Source of the DNA: Calliopsis andreniformis | Lineage: Eukaryota; Arthropoda; Insecta; Hymenoptera; Andrenidae | Reading direction: 5' to 3' | DNA: 64,000 nt | Assembly (NCBI RefSeq): GCF_051401765.1 | Contig: NC_135064.1 | Span: 21,798,001-21,862,000 of the forward strand | Shown here: positions 11,101 to 24,354 of the stretch, in pieces | Layout of the letters: the number at the start of each line of letters is the position of its first letter | Position numbering within the stretch: position 1 is the first letter of the stretch | The notes under the pieces: model-generated | Database searches by the model: none | What the model saw: the letters and a program-made list of their open reading frames with translations, nothing else | Told to the model about the DNA's origin: nothing | Translations under genes and position numbers: made by a program

Positions 11101-12990
11101 TAACGTGAAACGTTTGGGAAACGTCGACAGTAGGCTGATTATTTACATGGCATTATCCGAAAGCCATTAATATGAGTAATTCTGGCCGCAGAAGCCTACA
11201 AGTTCAAACCATGGACAGTATTTTATAGTAGCCACGTAATTTGTGAAATGCAAATACGAACGTCGTGAACTTTCTACTCCACGCTGCGTGACAATGCAAA
11301 ACTCGCTGGACCGCGTATTGGATACGAATAAAGAAAGTACTCGGCATTGGTAATGCATTGGGTTCTATTCAAACTGAAAGTCTCGATTGCCTGTGTCGAC
11401 TGAAAGGGAGCAAGAGAAGAGTTGAGTCGTGTGAGAGATCGCTTGTTTATTCGGAGAATTTTTCCGTGATCAGAAGCAGACGGGGAAACAAGGATTCCTT
11501 TGATGATTCCAAGTCTGGAGAACAAGCTCCTTGAGACGAACTGCTGGCTCGACCAATAATACATAGTGACTTAACACCAGCAACACTCGGTGCGCCTCGG
11601 GTGCGAAGTGACCATAAGTGCGAGACGGTGGAGTTTAATTGAGGTTGATGAGGGGGGCGCTCGTATTGGCCCGGAATTCAATGCCGCGATGATGTTCCTT
11701 GCTTGTAGCAAGACGTTGTCTTGGAGAGAATGCGGTAGAAAAATCGGTGAATTCGTCTAATCCACCGACTGGCAATTTGGTATCGTTCTTCATTCGATTC
11801 GAGATGGAATTTTGAGAACGTGCTCCTTGAAAACTTTTCATGGATAATACATGTAAATAGTATCTCAAACAAAATGTTTATAGTTACTAAACACATATTT
11901 TTAACACTTTGGCAACTACAACTTGTGTAACTCGAAAACTTTGAGACATAAATTTATTCTGAACTTCAATCATTCATAGAAATAGAAAGCATGTGTTAAG
12001 GAGTAAATAGTATAAACACTCGAAGGAGTACTCACATGATCAAGTAATCTATATGTTGACATTTTTTTGGAGCTTCATTGAAGACAATTTACCCACAAAT
12101 TGGGCTGTGACAGGAACGTGTCAGATCGAACTCCATGCGTGTTTCTTGATGTGCCTTTCATGACATTCCGCAGGGTCATTCTTTAAATGCCTGGCTGATG
12201 AGTGTCTATAGGTGCTTCTTATCAAGCACGTTTTGTACGCGGCTCGTACGATACCGTCTCTTTGAATGGAGACGTTACAGCTGCTTCGACGATCGAGTCG
12301 TCAGCATCCTGTCCAGAGAAGACGCGCTCGTATGTATGTACACGCGGGAAGAGCAACAAAAGGCAGCAGTGCCAAGGAAGAGTCTTTCACGGATGCACGG
12401 GGAAACAAAATCGTGGCAGTGACCTCGAAACTGATAGGATCTTAAACAAAGAAAGAACAGAGCAATTGCCCGTGGATGTTTGCGCATTAATCAGTCAACT
12501 AGTTACGATAGATAAATGGATAAGACGCGAATACCGCTAGTTGCTCCATAATGTAGGACGAAGCCAACAGACACAAATGAGCACAGCGAAAGAAGAATAA
12601 AACGAAAGGAGGGGTGCAGTCGATCACCTTAGAAGAACGATAAATCTAATCGAACGAAACAGCTGGAACCAATAAATACAGTCGAACATAAACTTTTATA
12701 GGGGGTCTTGCCTCCAATGGTTCGTAAAGAGTCCGAGTTCTTGCGACTCTCGAACCTGGCGAACGCTTCTACCAACCATTTCAGTTTTTGTTCTACGACA
12801 TTATATAACCACGATAACACCTTTATCGTTGTCAGAGCAATGCTGAGACTGTTCGGCGAAGGTGCAATAATAACGCCATGAGCTAGCATGATCGAACAGC
12901 AACCTGTCGAGTGGGTCCATAAAACTACCAAGCAAGGTACGAGGCCGTCATAAAATCGCAAGCTCGCTGTCGCAAGAGACTGTCGCTGTT
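5142..12990. other. Intron segment, mixed composition, no gene supported
   Basis: Positions 5250-6380 and 9100-10200 are AT-rich. Positions 6400-7250, 7600-8000 and 10380-10930 are GC-richer islands with many CpGs and could be enhancers. The longest open frame is 8148-8666 (+, 172 codons), with one hydrophobic stretch near its N-terminus (residues about 18-46) and no recognised motif. Roughly one frame of that size is expected by chance in a window of this length, so it is not called as a gene. A frame at 9341-9532 (+) contains LLGGFNGD, faintly like the LLGDFN motif of retrotransposon endonucleases, but nothing around it supports that. Confidence 0.5.
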
Positions 12991-12999
12991 GCGGCGACG

Positions 13000-15900
13000 C
13001 TCTTGAAACGCGGTTTCTGAAAGTTTTCGACCAGGAACCCGGTCGTGGACACCCCACCACATGGTTCCAGATTACTCGCCGCGGTTGCAGAGCAAGAACC
13101 TCCCCCTGGCAGGAATAACGCGTACATTTCGCGACCATCCTCTGCTACCTTCAACATTCCTACCCGTCCTGCACATCCCGTCCCCTGTTCCATTCAGGCA
13201 TAATAACCGTGCAGTTTCCCAGCGCGTCTTCAATGGACGAAGATTGCACGCTACGAGACCTCGAGCCGGTCCTCCGCGTCCTCTTCCTCTCCCGCGCCAC
13301 TCGTACGCTCTCTCTTCCCCTCCTTCGTTATTTCTTCTCCTTCTTTATTTCGTTTTTGCCTCTTTCTGTTTTCTTCTCCTCTTCCAGGGATCTGCCTCTT
13401 CTTTTCCTTCCCTCTCTTCTAATTTCGTCCGTTTGCCTGATCCTCGTTCTCAAAGAATCTCGTGCCGTTACTTCGTGAATATGATTTTCAACCCCCCTTT
13501 TTACTTTGTTACAAATTTAGGGAGTAGGTTTTTAATTGAATCTTTAGTATATAGGTATTTATTGAATTTAGTTGGTGCTATATTGATTCATACCTGTGAG
13601 AACTTGTGTATAGTGGGACTTCGAATATTGTGGAAAGTGGACTTGGAAATATGCAGGTATCAAGGTCCACGTAATTATCGAGGTACTCCTTAAACTAATT
13701 AGGTGATTCCAGATCGTCAGCGTTTCTTACTTTAATCTAGTATTTCTGTTTCTTTATTTATTCTCGTTACTAATTACGTCTATAATTCTCTCACGAAATA
13801 TAGAAAGTCCAGGATTAGATACGCGTAGTTGTCCTTACGGTACATTATTAGTTAAGTTTGAAGTGCATTTGTACTGTCGAGGCCTCGGGCAAAACAAAAA
13901 GTCAACAAACTTTAATTATAGCAAAATCGCAAGGGTAATGCATACGAGGGAATATCGTGCTGCTGCCTTTTTCTCACGTGCTCTTCTAGTTTCTCGTCAC
14001 GCGAGTAAAGACGACATCCGATTCCCAGTAGGAAAAGAGTATGTATGTAACGTTACGATAGTAAGGAACGCTTCTTTATTTTCTGTTCCCTTTCCCTCTT
14101 TCTCTCTTTTGCACGTCGCTCGGCGCTATCCCACAAATCGACGAGAGCAAGATCGTGAGTTTACGTTGTTTACGACAGGGAAAAACAGCGCTGACAAGAT
14201 CTCCTTATTTTCCCTAGCCTCAGCTTTCGGTTATTTGCAATTCAAGACCTAGTGTCATACAGTATATTGTACCTTATTGCGTGCACATGAAAATGAGATA
14301 CCTCTCGAAGGAAAAAGTAGCCTTTCACTTGGCTGCATATAGACTGTCATGAGTTCGTTAGCATCGATAAAATGAACATGAAAAACAATTCATCGATTTA
14401 CATGAACCTGATACTTACAGATGATCTGATTAGAATAGTATTCACTATTCAGTTCTCAGAGAAATCTTCTTTGCTAACTTTTTCCTGGATGTGCTCGTAT
14501 TGCAATTCTCCTAGATTTTCTTATTTCATACCTAGCGAAAAACCTCGTATCTACTCACGTACTTCCACTCACTAGAAAAATTACTTTTGCTACAAGTCCT
14601 GCCTCCATCTCTCACCGTGCGATGGTTATGATAACTGTATCAAGCAGGATCGGTATGTAATACGCTGTTTCCACGTAAGCCCTTCTGCTCGTCGGAATCC
14701 CAAGCGCAAGATCAACAAAAGAATCGTATTGCCCGACCATGTAAGGTGATGTTTTCCTGTCCGGCGAGCAGCTCGTGCAAAATTGCGACGTACTCCCGTG
14801 TACCGAAAGGATGAAGAACGAGCCACATCCGTCCGTCGACGCAGTTCGATACGCGGCAAGACGCGAGGCCGCGCTCGCAAGGTGGCTCCCTTCTATACCA
14901 AATGGGGCAACCAGTCCCGAAGAAAACAGCCCAGATATGTCTCCGGGGAGCTTAGCGCTCGTCCAAACCGGGACTCGATATCGCGAACTCGCGTTCTGTT
15001 CTCTCCGTCGGCCGAGGTGAATGTCCACTCGTCGTCAGCGGCCAGACTGGATGAACAAATGAACTCCAGCTCTCATTCCTTCGCATCTTCAACGTGTCCA
15101 TTTAACCTCCGTGCGACGCTGATAGCCATCGACCGCTCGTCCAGAACGCACCGACTGATTGAGAAAAATTGCGCGAGCTGCTTCGAGAAATATTCACCAG
15201 GTGCTGGCTTATCTGATCCTTGCCGATGGAAATGCTACGGTGCGCTGGAATGTTAAAAAACAGATACAACACGCTGCACTATACGGTATTAACACGGTCT
15301 GCGCTCCGTGGGCCATCAGCGACTCACGATGTTTATCGAAAGTAGCACTCTCATGCAACAAATGAGCAATCTTGAATCAGGATAGAATGAAAAAAAGAGG
15401 AGATAAAATTATGATGAGCGATTAAGGAATATGAGATTGCTCAAGAAATATTCTACTCTTGAAAACATTCTACCGAGAAGCCGCAGAGGTACTTTCCATG
15501 GTTAAAGAATTTTATCGATACCCCAACCGAAGGAAGAAGTTCCTCACGTAACGTTGACTGTGGTTGAGATCGCACAAAGCTCACTTCCTCTCTTGACCCT
15601 GACGCATTGGCGAAATGCATCGGCGTATGAACCTCTTTTGCGCCTCCAGGACATCCTCGTACCTCGCATGATACGGCATGTGCACGAAGAAAATGGCGCA
15701 TCCGCGAAGAATGGATATAAAGAAAATCTGGCTGGCCATTGTTGCCAGGACTCTAGAGAATCTCGGATGGTGTGGCGGCGGCAGTAGGCGAGACAGGGGG
15801 TCCAGGAGGGATGAAAGGCACCGGGGGTTAGGTTACCTGAGGGGCCACGACACTCAGGTACCGCATTGTTGCGTCGTGGCCGTGGTACGAATCGCCGTAG

Positions 15901-18900
15901 TCTGACGGTGTGCACCGTGGAGGTGGAGAAGCAAGCAGGAGAAGGACCGAGACTAACCTGCGAGCCTGTTTGTAGGTGGCACTGAACTTGAGACGGGAAC
16001 TCGCCTCGAAGGGACACAAAAAAAGGAGGAGGGCAAAACGTCGGCGTAGTTAGTTTGCATGCACCTTGCGGTTGAGTCGCATTTAGAACCTTCAAGATTC
16101 CTCAGAGTAAGATAACGCGGGAATAAGGAACGACCTTAGAAGAACTCTGCTTCTCGCGATGAAAAGAGACTCCATGAGAAATTATCGAAGGAAACTCTGA
16201 AATGCGTCAGAGTATTGTGTATCTCATAGCCTTGAAGAACAAAGATTCCTTTGGTTCAAAGATCGACGAGACCTCCTCGACACTTTTTCCTGTTGATCTC
16301 CGCGGACGCGTTCGTTGCGTCACTTTCCATAGTCCTCGTTGCCAATCGCCATGCACACCTGAAAGAAGCAGGGATCTCGGTCGCTGTCGCAGATTGGCCA
16401 CCCATGCGGTATGCTGAAGTGCAACGTGTGCGAGATACGAGTTCGTCGCCATGGTGAAAGAACCACCATAGCGCGGCCAAGATATAACGTTACACTCTGG
16501 TAGCAGTCTTGGTGTGGGAACACCACTGAGATGGAAGTGCGAGAAGAAGCGGCGGCATGTGGGCTTGTTTCTCGTCGGACACAATCGCGGTTAAGGTACA
16601 CCGTGTTGGCTCAACCTGGTGTAGACGCGAGGAATAAGATACTCTTCGGTTACGGTCCTGGAGGATACCTTTACTGTGAATACGTTGACTCCACAATACG
16701 GTAAACGCATGGACGAATTATACTTGCACGAAGTGGTCCTTGAAGACTATCAAGCAACTCCAACAAATTACATAATCTTCCTGATAGTTTTGCCGAAAGA
16801 TTTGTTATTAATGTGCACATGTTGGTCGGGGGACCATGGGGTGTTCAGAAGATTTGACAGACCATTTCTTTAGGTCTTTTAAGTTAGCTTCTGTCCGAGA
16901 CTGTTTACTGTCTTTCAGCCTGGACTTTTTTATTGACCCCTAGCACAGCTTGGCGAAAACGCAGCCGCATGCAAAGTTCGTTTCGCCAACGCGCCGCAGG
17001 AGAGGACATCGCGTTCTCGTAAAAGAAGAAAAAAGTCGGTACGCTGGCCATGTGCACATGGTTGACACACTTGGTAGCAGGGCCGTGTTGAAGCATGTGT
17101 CGTGCTTCTTGTCGACCATTTTTTCGCCGGTGTACTGAGTCAAGAGATGCCTTTACCTCGTTTTTAACGCGCGGCCCGGTAAAGCGGCTTGCGAACAAGC
17201 GTGAAATTACCCCGAACTTGATTGCCTTCGAGAAACATGCTGGCAGAAAATTGACCATGTAACGTCGTGACAAAGCTGATCAGAATTTTAGTAGCACTTG
17301 GCTTTTATGCTGCTGGTTTACCGTGTTTTGTGCAAGCCATAACAGCTTTAAAATTCTGGTACACGTGTTTGTCAGGGGGTACTTCATCTTTTCTATGGAT
17401 ATTGAAAACTTGAAGACTGTAATGATCGACCATATTTTATGAAAATACCATCTAACTGAGATTTAAGTAGGCATAGAAGATACATGGAACAGGGGGTACT
17501 AGTGTAAATCAATGCAAGGTTTGCTAGTCCCGTTAGGAGAGGAGAAAGACAAGCTGACGTCCCATGTCTTCCCGCGCTCTTTACAGTCTGTTTTTCTCCG
17601 ACCATTCTTTCTTCGCCCCTCTTTATCCGTGTCTGGCGATATATAATATGCCCTTTTTTCCGTCGAATCTGCTTCTGCCATCAGGCAGGCGACCACTCTC
17701 AACGGGGAAAAAGTCCAAGAGGCTTCGGTTGATCTGGGACTAAAGAACTTGTTGAATTATTCAACTCGTCATTAATGTTTGTCCCTGCCAGGAGTAATCG
17801 AAATCACGTTTATGAACTTCTCTGACTTGCAGCTGGCATTTCTCATTACTACTACCATTTCAAATATCACATAAATAGTAATAGAATACAGATGCGATTA
17901 CATGTAGAAAAGTTTAATTCTGAAGTGTCTTTTTTTCAATTCTGAATAGTAATTATTAGACGCGTCGAGTCTGCTTTTTGGGGGCCAAAAGACAGAATGA
18001 AAACCGTGGGTGGAGGGACACGCAACGATGGCCCCCTCGATGCCTATTATAGTGACGAGCCATTCTTCCACCCTCGAAATTCTCGCTTTCTCTCTCCCCC
18101 CTTGATTTCGATGACACGAGAGATTGCTCCTCTAAGCGAGAGATAGGGCCATGGTCAATGCAATCTGCGTAGTATCGAGGTTGCTTTGTACGCGAGAACG
18201 AACAATGGAATGCTGGTTGGCCCTGCACCGGCCCAACTTAGGCCCCGTAGGAAAAGGCATACACGGACCACTTCAAGTCAGAGCAACCGGTAGTGAATGC
18301 CGACAAGCCAAACGGTTTGTTGGTTCACGTAAAAGATCTTTTTCAGCCTGGACGCCGCGCGTAATCCACCCTCTTCGGAAGCCCGCCAGCCGCGGATGTA
18401 AATGCGTCTACGCTTTGGAGCGTACCAACGTGTTCTCAGGATTCTGGAAGGGACCAGTATGTTTCGAGAGCAACTGAATCTTTATCTCAACTATTTGATA
18501 CAAGATTGTCTCTCAGGGATACGTCACGTGATAATATTCAGGTCACAAGATTTTGGAGTAAAAAACGTGTATTTTCTTGTCGAAGGCCATGCCACGTAAC
18601 CTTCCATCGAAAAAGCGTCTGATCGTTAAGCGGCAAGTTTACAACAAATTTTATGTCCCGACTTTATTGGCCTTGCATCTTTTTGCGGCTCCTTATGATT
18701 TCGCTCGCGCCTTTTCACGTCCCCTCAAGATGCGAGACACTTACTAGCATGCGCATCGATGTTCCCTTCGAAAAAACCTTCGTATACGCGGCATGACTGC
18801 CGCCGATGGAACTCGACGGGTTCCACGAACAGACGAACGGATCGTGTCAAGAAAGAAGAAGGATAGATCGCAGAACGGGCACGTAGAGTTTAAGGTATTC

Positions 18901-19080
18901 ACGTATTCCACCGACTGGTTGCCTATCCCATATGTTAACTAATGACGCTCGTCACTTTGATGTATCTTATGTGTCTAGCCCTCCGAGTAATAAAGCAAGC
19001 GTAAGAAGTACTTCTAGCCGGAGACTTATCCTTTTAGAATCTGCGAAGCGATCGTTAAGACACTGATAAATTTGCTTCAA
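13000..19080. other. Intron segment with several GC-rich islands and a pyrimidine-rich tract
   Basis: GC-rich, CpG-dense patches occur at 13000-13300, 14600-15250, 15560-16020, 16260-16640, 16920-17250 and 18150-18430, separated by AT-richer DNA. Overlapping open frames on both strands in these patches (for example 14612-15028 minus and 14783-15256 plus) are explained by composition, and none resembles a known family. A pyrimidine-rich tract at 13261-13440 is listed separately. The islands are candidate regulatory elements by position inside a large first intron, but no specific factor array was recognised. Confidence 0.45.
13261..13440 (+). other. Long pyrimidine-rich tract with an embedded acceptor-like site
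   Basis: About 180 bases are dominated by C and T on the plus strand, made of CTCTTCC, TTCTTCTCC and TTTCTT runs. Within it is a textbook-looking acceptor, TTCTTCTCCTCTTCCAG followed by GG, ending at 13387. The DNA after the AG is itself pyrimidine-rich and no donor follows nearby, so an exon here is unlikely. The tract explains the long open frames seen at 13061-13693, because pure pyrimidine codons include no stop. It may bind polypyrimidine-tract proteins or serve as a decoy 3' splice site. Confidence 0.6.
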
Positions 19081-19158
19081 GAGATAGATATCTTTAGACT
19101 TTTAATTTTTAAGCTGTCGCATATTTGAATATTTTAAATTTAAATACTTACTATATTA

Positions 19159-19227
19159 AAAATTCAAAAATTCAACAATTCAAAGATTCAAAAATTCAAA
19201 AATTCAAAAACACAAAAATTCAAATTC
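19159..19227. repeat. ATTCAAAA-type minisatellite
   Basis: The stretch is built of imperfect 8- to 9-base units of the form ATTCAAAA, with occasional changes (ATTCAACA, ATTCAAAG, a CACAAAA interruption). It is flanked by other A/T-rich sequence. Two tracts of related motif occur at 55391-55478 and 59701-59781. Confidence 0.85.
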
Positions 19228-22200
19228 TAAATCTTAAAATTCTGTAAAAATTAATATCACGTTTCGTAAATTATAGACCTACATATTCATTGCAGTACGT
19301 AGCCATATATTTCTGAAAATGGGTAGTTGCTATATTCGATTCAATAAGTTTCTCAAACTATAATAGTAAAAGCTACTTTAAAAAATGGTCATTAACCAGA
19401 TGAACTCTTCTGATGGGAATAATATCGTAATCGTTTAGTGTTCTAACGGTAGTAATACCTTAATGCGCGAAATCCAATATGTTTAAAGGCATTCATCCTT
19501 GGAATTTTTCGCTCGTTCTGGAACAATCTCTAATAATGACCATGTTTCTTAATAACCGTTTCATACTAATAGACCGATACGCTATAAACGTACGCATACA
19601 CGAAATGCTTGGTTCACGAGGTCAGTCTTTTGTCGGTGTAATGTTGCTTACGTGTTGGTAGCACGTCCATAAACTATACATACCAACTTCATGCATAATT
19701 ATTTACGTCGTATACAGAATCAATAGTATGTGTGCGTAAAGAGTGTACAGCTCGTGTTATGCGCGCGAGAGACTCCCATTAACATAAGTAGGAAAAAAGA
19801 GATCCCATCACATTGCCTTAGGACATTATAATAACGACTGCCTTAGGTTTTCCGTATGATCATTGACGGGTATCATTAGCTTTCTAAGATGAGACGCGAA
19901 GTGTGGAGAAATTGAAATTATAATGATCTTGCATCAAATTGATCCAGAAATATTCCACATTCCTTGGTTAAATTCTTTTTTTTTCGCATACGTATGAGAT
20001 TTTTCTCAAATCTAGTACACCATGTAGTACAATTTGAGTAGCTTTCTGCCGTGCTTTTCCTCGTTGGTTCAACATTTTTCTGACTCTAGCTTGAACGGTA
20101 TTTCACAGGTTGCCAGGTTGGAATGCGCAAATAAATCGCGTCAATTTACTCCTTGCAGTACTATAAACGACACTCACACTTTGTATCTTTTGCGGCAATT
20201 TTGCACCATCTATGGGAAAAAAGATTTAATCGTATTCTTCCCCTTTAGCGGCCAAGATTTACGACTAAGGGAAGTTGGTTCGTTAGCGAAACCATCAGTT
20301 GAATTTTTCCATGTATCAGAAATGTGCTTGTTATGGAAAATTTACTGTGTAAACCTTAGCTATCGTGAAACACTGGGTACAGTTAAAATTCATTGGCAGA
20401 TGGAACCTAGCTTTTTCACTTAGGGGAAATCATTAAGGAGTTGCTGCTTCTTGCTGCCGTGCAATAGAACATTTTCCCCTAAGCCACATCCGGGGATCTT
20501 CAGCTAGCAATTTGAGGCGACTCCAAGCGTCATTGCGGCGTTCGAGAAGTTCACCTAAATTGCAGCTGCTAACGGGCTAAGTGGTTGTCTAGCGATGCAC
20601 GGATGCACACAAAGGGCGCGTACACAGTCAAAAAGGTCCTCAGCATCTTCGCGGTTCTCCTCTAGGGAAAAAAGGGGAGCGGAATGAAAAGGCACTCGAG
20701 TTCCGTAAATATTAGGACAGGTCTAGCGTAGTAACCTGGCTCCCTTGACAATTTATACAGCACCCTATCATGGGAAAATGCCCCTTCTAGTCTGGAATTT
20801 AAGTGCAGAATCCATTCATCGAAGAAAAAAATTCGCCAGCTATGAAATATTTTGAAACCTCCTTTATATTTTCTAAAGAAAGACAATGCTCGATCGATGG
20901 TGTCGTATTTTTTAATGGAAACTTCGAAACATAACTCTGGAGCATGTGTATCCATGCAGCGTTCCTGCTCATTCATAACTACGATTCATTGATCGGTTCT
21001 TATTGATATATCAATTTACGAGTCGTACCCTGGCTTTACGTTGTTGCCAGTCTGATAAGCTGTGCATTGAAATTCAACGCCCTTCTTTCTGTTCTTATCA
21101 CAGTCGTATAATAAAGGACGTTGGGGTTAACCTGCACGTAAAAAGCTCTCGTATTTCGTGTCATTATTTTATCGTTGAACTGCTGGGCAAAATCGTTAAA
21201 TTCGCTTTACTCGGTTATAGGTTCAATAACATTCTCCGTTTCCAATATCCAATGATACCTGTACAACATGATACCCACATAAATTCTTCGACTCCAATAA
21301 GAAGAATCGATTCTTACGTATATACCAATTTCTATATAGTTTTTATTTATACTAATTTTTTTGCACTTAGCCATCTCGGACATAATAAAGGGGTATACGT
21401 ATTGCATTTTTTCCATTCTTTTTTTCTGTCCTTTTTTTGTCTGGGTACTTTATTATGAAATTCAAATTCAGGTCGCAGTAAACTTCCCTACCGATTCATA
21501 CCAAGCAAATGTCCACTGCTGCTTAACTAGTCTCTACTAGTCTCTCCAACTTTCCCTCTGATTAGACAGATATACAAATCAGCGACAAATGGTTAAGCGT
21601 GTGAACTGCGTCTAGCTGTAGGTGGGTTGTGAATAGTAATGAGCTGACAGTCGCCATGCATACAAGATGCAAATATATTAAGAAATAAGAAAATCTTTAA
21701 AGTCATGAATATTTCAAAAAAATTGCAGTTGAAGAAATTTTTTACTATCAAGAGTCTACAATGTTTCTAGGCTTCCAAAATCTCAAAATTTATTAATGTT
21801 TAAGATTATTTATATTTTTCAGTATTTCTAAATTTTTTTAAATTTCTGATCTCGAATAATCACCTAGGCGATTCAATATTCTATTCCAAAGAAATTGCTC
21901 GAAACCTTGCAAAAGTATCGAATGCCAAGCACCAGTTGTAAGCAGGTTGTTGCGACACCATTCGTGCAGGATGGTCTCAAAAATTAGCTCCTTGTGGTTG
22001 TGTCGATGACAGTAGAAGAAAGAGCACCAGGTGCCCCGTAGGAAATGAGCATGAATATCTAATACACAGAGGAGAACCCGGAAGCGAGGCCTTCTCGTGC
22101 GAGAGCAGCACGTCCTGTTCTAAGGATTTCGCCTCTTCTCCCTCTGTTCACATGCTCCTCGCCTTGTGGCGTCCCATGGACACCAGCAGCTGGCCAACTT

Positions 22201-23866
22201 GCTTCTTCTCGGTGTTTTAAGGAAACTTATGACGCGTCTGGACCAGAGAGGCTGAGAAAAAAGCAAGCTGCCAGCTTGCCCGCGTCTTCGATTACTTCCT
22301 TGTCCTGTGATTCATGAGAAGAACTCTGAAGATTCGTGCTCTGCTAGAAAAAGACTAATAACTTCCTCGATGCTGTTTCGTTCCGACTGTACACGTTGGA
22401 CAGATATTGTTGCATATTGGTAATACGATAAAAAAGGTAACAATATTCGTCGGTGAATAAAAAAAAATTATAGCTTAAATCCTGAGCTTTCAATATTTTC
22501 TTATATTCTTAATAACTTATCTTATCGGAGCAGAAGATTAAATAATCTTAATACGATTCACTATCTATCACTAGCAAGAATCATAAACAAACTCCATAAT
22601 GTTTTCACTAACTTAAGATAGATAAATCTCAAGTTACATCCGCGTTGCTGGCAATAGCCAAAACGGAGCCTCGTTTACAACTGCCTCAATCGTGATAGAG
22701 GATCAACAGGGTGCATGGTGTTTAGGAACCCGAAACTACCGAATACGACTGATGTCACTTGACCCAGATGATAACTAATCGGAGCAAGAAACCACGCAGA
22801 TGTTTACGCGATCCTAGTAACTGTAGGAGCCTTCTATCTTCAGACGAAAACTGCTCTGAAGCTCACTGTCAAAGATGCGAAAGCTTGGTGAATGCTGCGG
22901 TCCATAAGGCGAGCGTACACTGGGATCGATATTCCGTCAGATAGACGTATAGATCCTTACATTCACACGATTCATTAATAATGGGAGGGTACCCGTGTTA
23001 TCCTCAAGGTTGCCTCTCCCTTTTCACTCGATTTCTTTTGGAAACGTTTTACCTGGGACGGTGCATCATCCCACGCTCAATGATGAGCAGGTGATGAACC
23101 ACTCCCCCACCCACGAACTCCGAAAGATGGGCCGAGTTGCTGCAGGTTATGTTATATTCTTCGGGCTTTCTCGTTGGTCTAGGTCATGATTTTCGATTTC
23201 AAGCTGCTGCTTCTGCATCTCGCATCTGTCGTACCTTCTAAGTTCATCAGTGAGCTTTGATGTATCGGCCTCAGGTTAATTTCTTCGCGCGATTTGCGAT
23301 ACCCATAATAGTCTCTATCTATAGATATACAGTCTCTGTGTATACGAACCTTATGTCAGTGTAATTAAATTAGAATTTCCCCGTACCAGGTATCGATTAC
23401 CCTTCGAATTGATTTAAATCGGTACGTCATTATGTATTCTTCAAATTACGGGAATAACATGATTAGCACTGTGCACAGGATTACGTTACTGGTTCGTGTA
23501 AAAAGGGTAGATTTATTATCTTCGATTAATCAGGCGATTCATTAGGTCTCCTTACTTCCGCGTATCGATTTTCAGTCGAGAAAAATTTCTAACAGACTTG
23601 GAACACTGGCTCGCACCTTCGACGACCACCCACGATATCGGGGATCACTCTCGACTGATAACGCGAACAACGATTGGAGAAAAGCAATGGTAGGCGGTAC
23701 GGCATTCTATCGTTAACAACTACGGCGAACATGGCGAACAACCTGGCTTTCTCTGCTCGCTCCTTTGTTCGTGCTGCATTAATCATTCGCTTCGTGATCA
23801 CGGATCGCAAGTAGGTAGTCGTAGCTGGCCTCTGAACGATCATGCGAGACCAAAGGGACCGACCAA

Positions 23867-23911
23867 CGCGATTACTCGAATCCAGTTTCCCATTGGATTC
23901 AAGTAATCGCG
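23867..23911. repeat. 45-nt hairpin with 18-bp near-perfect stem
   Basis: Left arm 23867-23884 (CGCGATTACTCGAATCCA) and right arm 23894-23911 (TGGATTCAAGTAATCGCG) are complementary at 17 of 18 positions, with a 9-nt loop. On the minus strand the single mismatch becomes a G:U wobble, so the minus-strand RNA would pair fully. The flanks do not extend the stem. It is shorter than a usual animal pre-miRNA (about 60-70 nt, 22-bp duplex), so a microRNA is not called; a decayed inverted repeat or a structural or protein-binding site is as likely. Confidence 0.7.
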
Positions 23912-24199
23912 AGTGAAGAGATCGAGTGATCTCGAGATCCTTCGAGCAGACGCGGAGGACACAACTGTGTCGGTCGTGGTTCTCTTTTAATCGACAGCCA
24001 TGCGCAGACCTTCGGCCTCCGAGCAACAGGTGGACTGCAAATGAAAGCGCGCCTAGTCTCGTTTCAATTCCAGGGTATGTGGACGAGAGAGGCATTCAAG
24101 GAGAATGAATAGCAATAGGAAAAACGAAAATAGATGCAGATGTTAATATGGCTTGGTAGGTAAAGTTAATGTTCTAATACTTGAAGGCTTAAGATATCG

Positions 24200-24354
24200 A
24201 ATGTCCTAGTACGTGGACAACCTGGAAATGTATGACCAGTAGCTTAATGTACTATTTTTTGTTTTTCATTAAGTACATTAAAATTTAAGCTTAAAGTTAA
24301 AAGTAGTAAACCTTAGGTTCAGGTACCTGGACATAGTCGGCTACTGGGACATTT
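24200..24354 (-). mobile_element. MITE-like element, copy 1
   Basis: The ends are inverted copies of a short terminal repeat: AATGTCCTAGT at 24200-24210 and, on the minus strand, AAATGTCCCAGT at the other end (24343-24354). Inside, TTAATGTACT and AGTACATTAA form a 10-bp stem. The minus-strand end (AAATGTCCCAGTAG...GGTACCT) is closely related to the plus-strand end of a second element at 50667. A short element with terminal inverted repeats, internal hairpin, no coding capacity and a diverged relative nearby fits a non-autonomous DNA transposon. No superfamily is assigned, as target-site duplications are not clear. Confidence 0.6.

Noticed and set aside
13061..13693. 210-codon plus-strand frame, the longest in the window
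   Set aside because: It runs through the pyrimidine-rich tract, whose codons cannot form stops; the product is Ser/Leu/Phe/Pro low-complexity sequence.
20419..20483. 65-nt inverted repeat with 11-bp arms as a pre-miRNA
   Set aside because: The 43-nt loop does not fold to extend the stem, and the arms are too short for a Dicer substrate.
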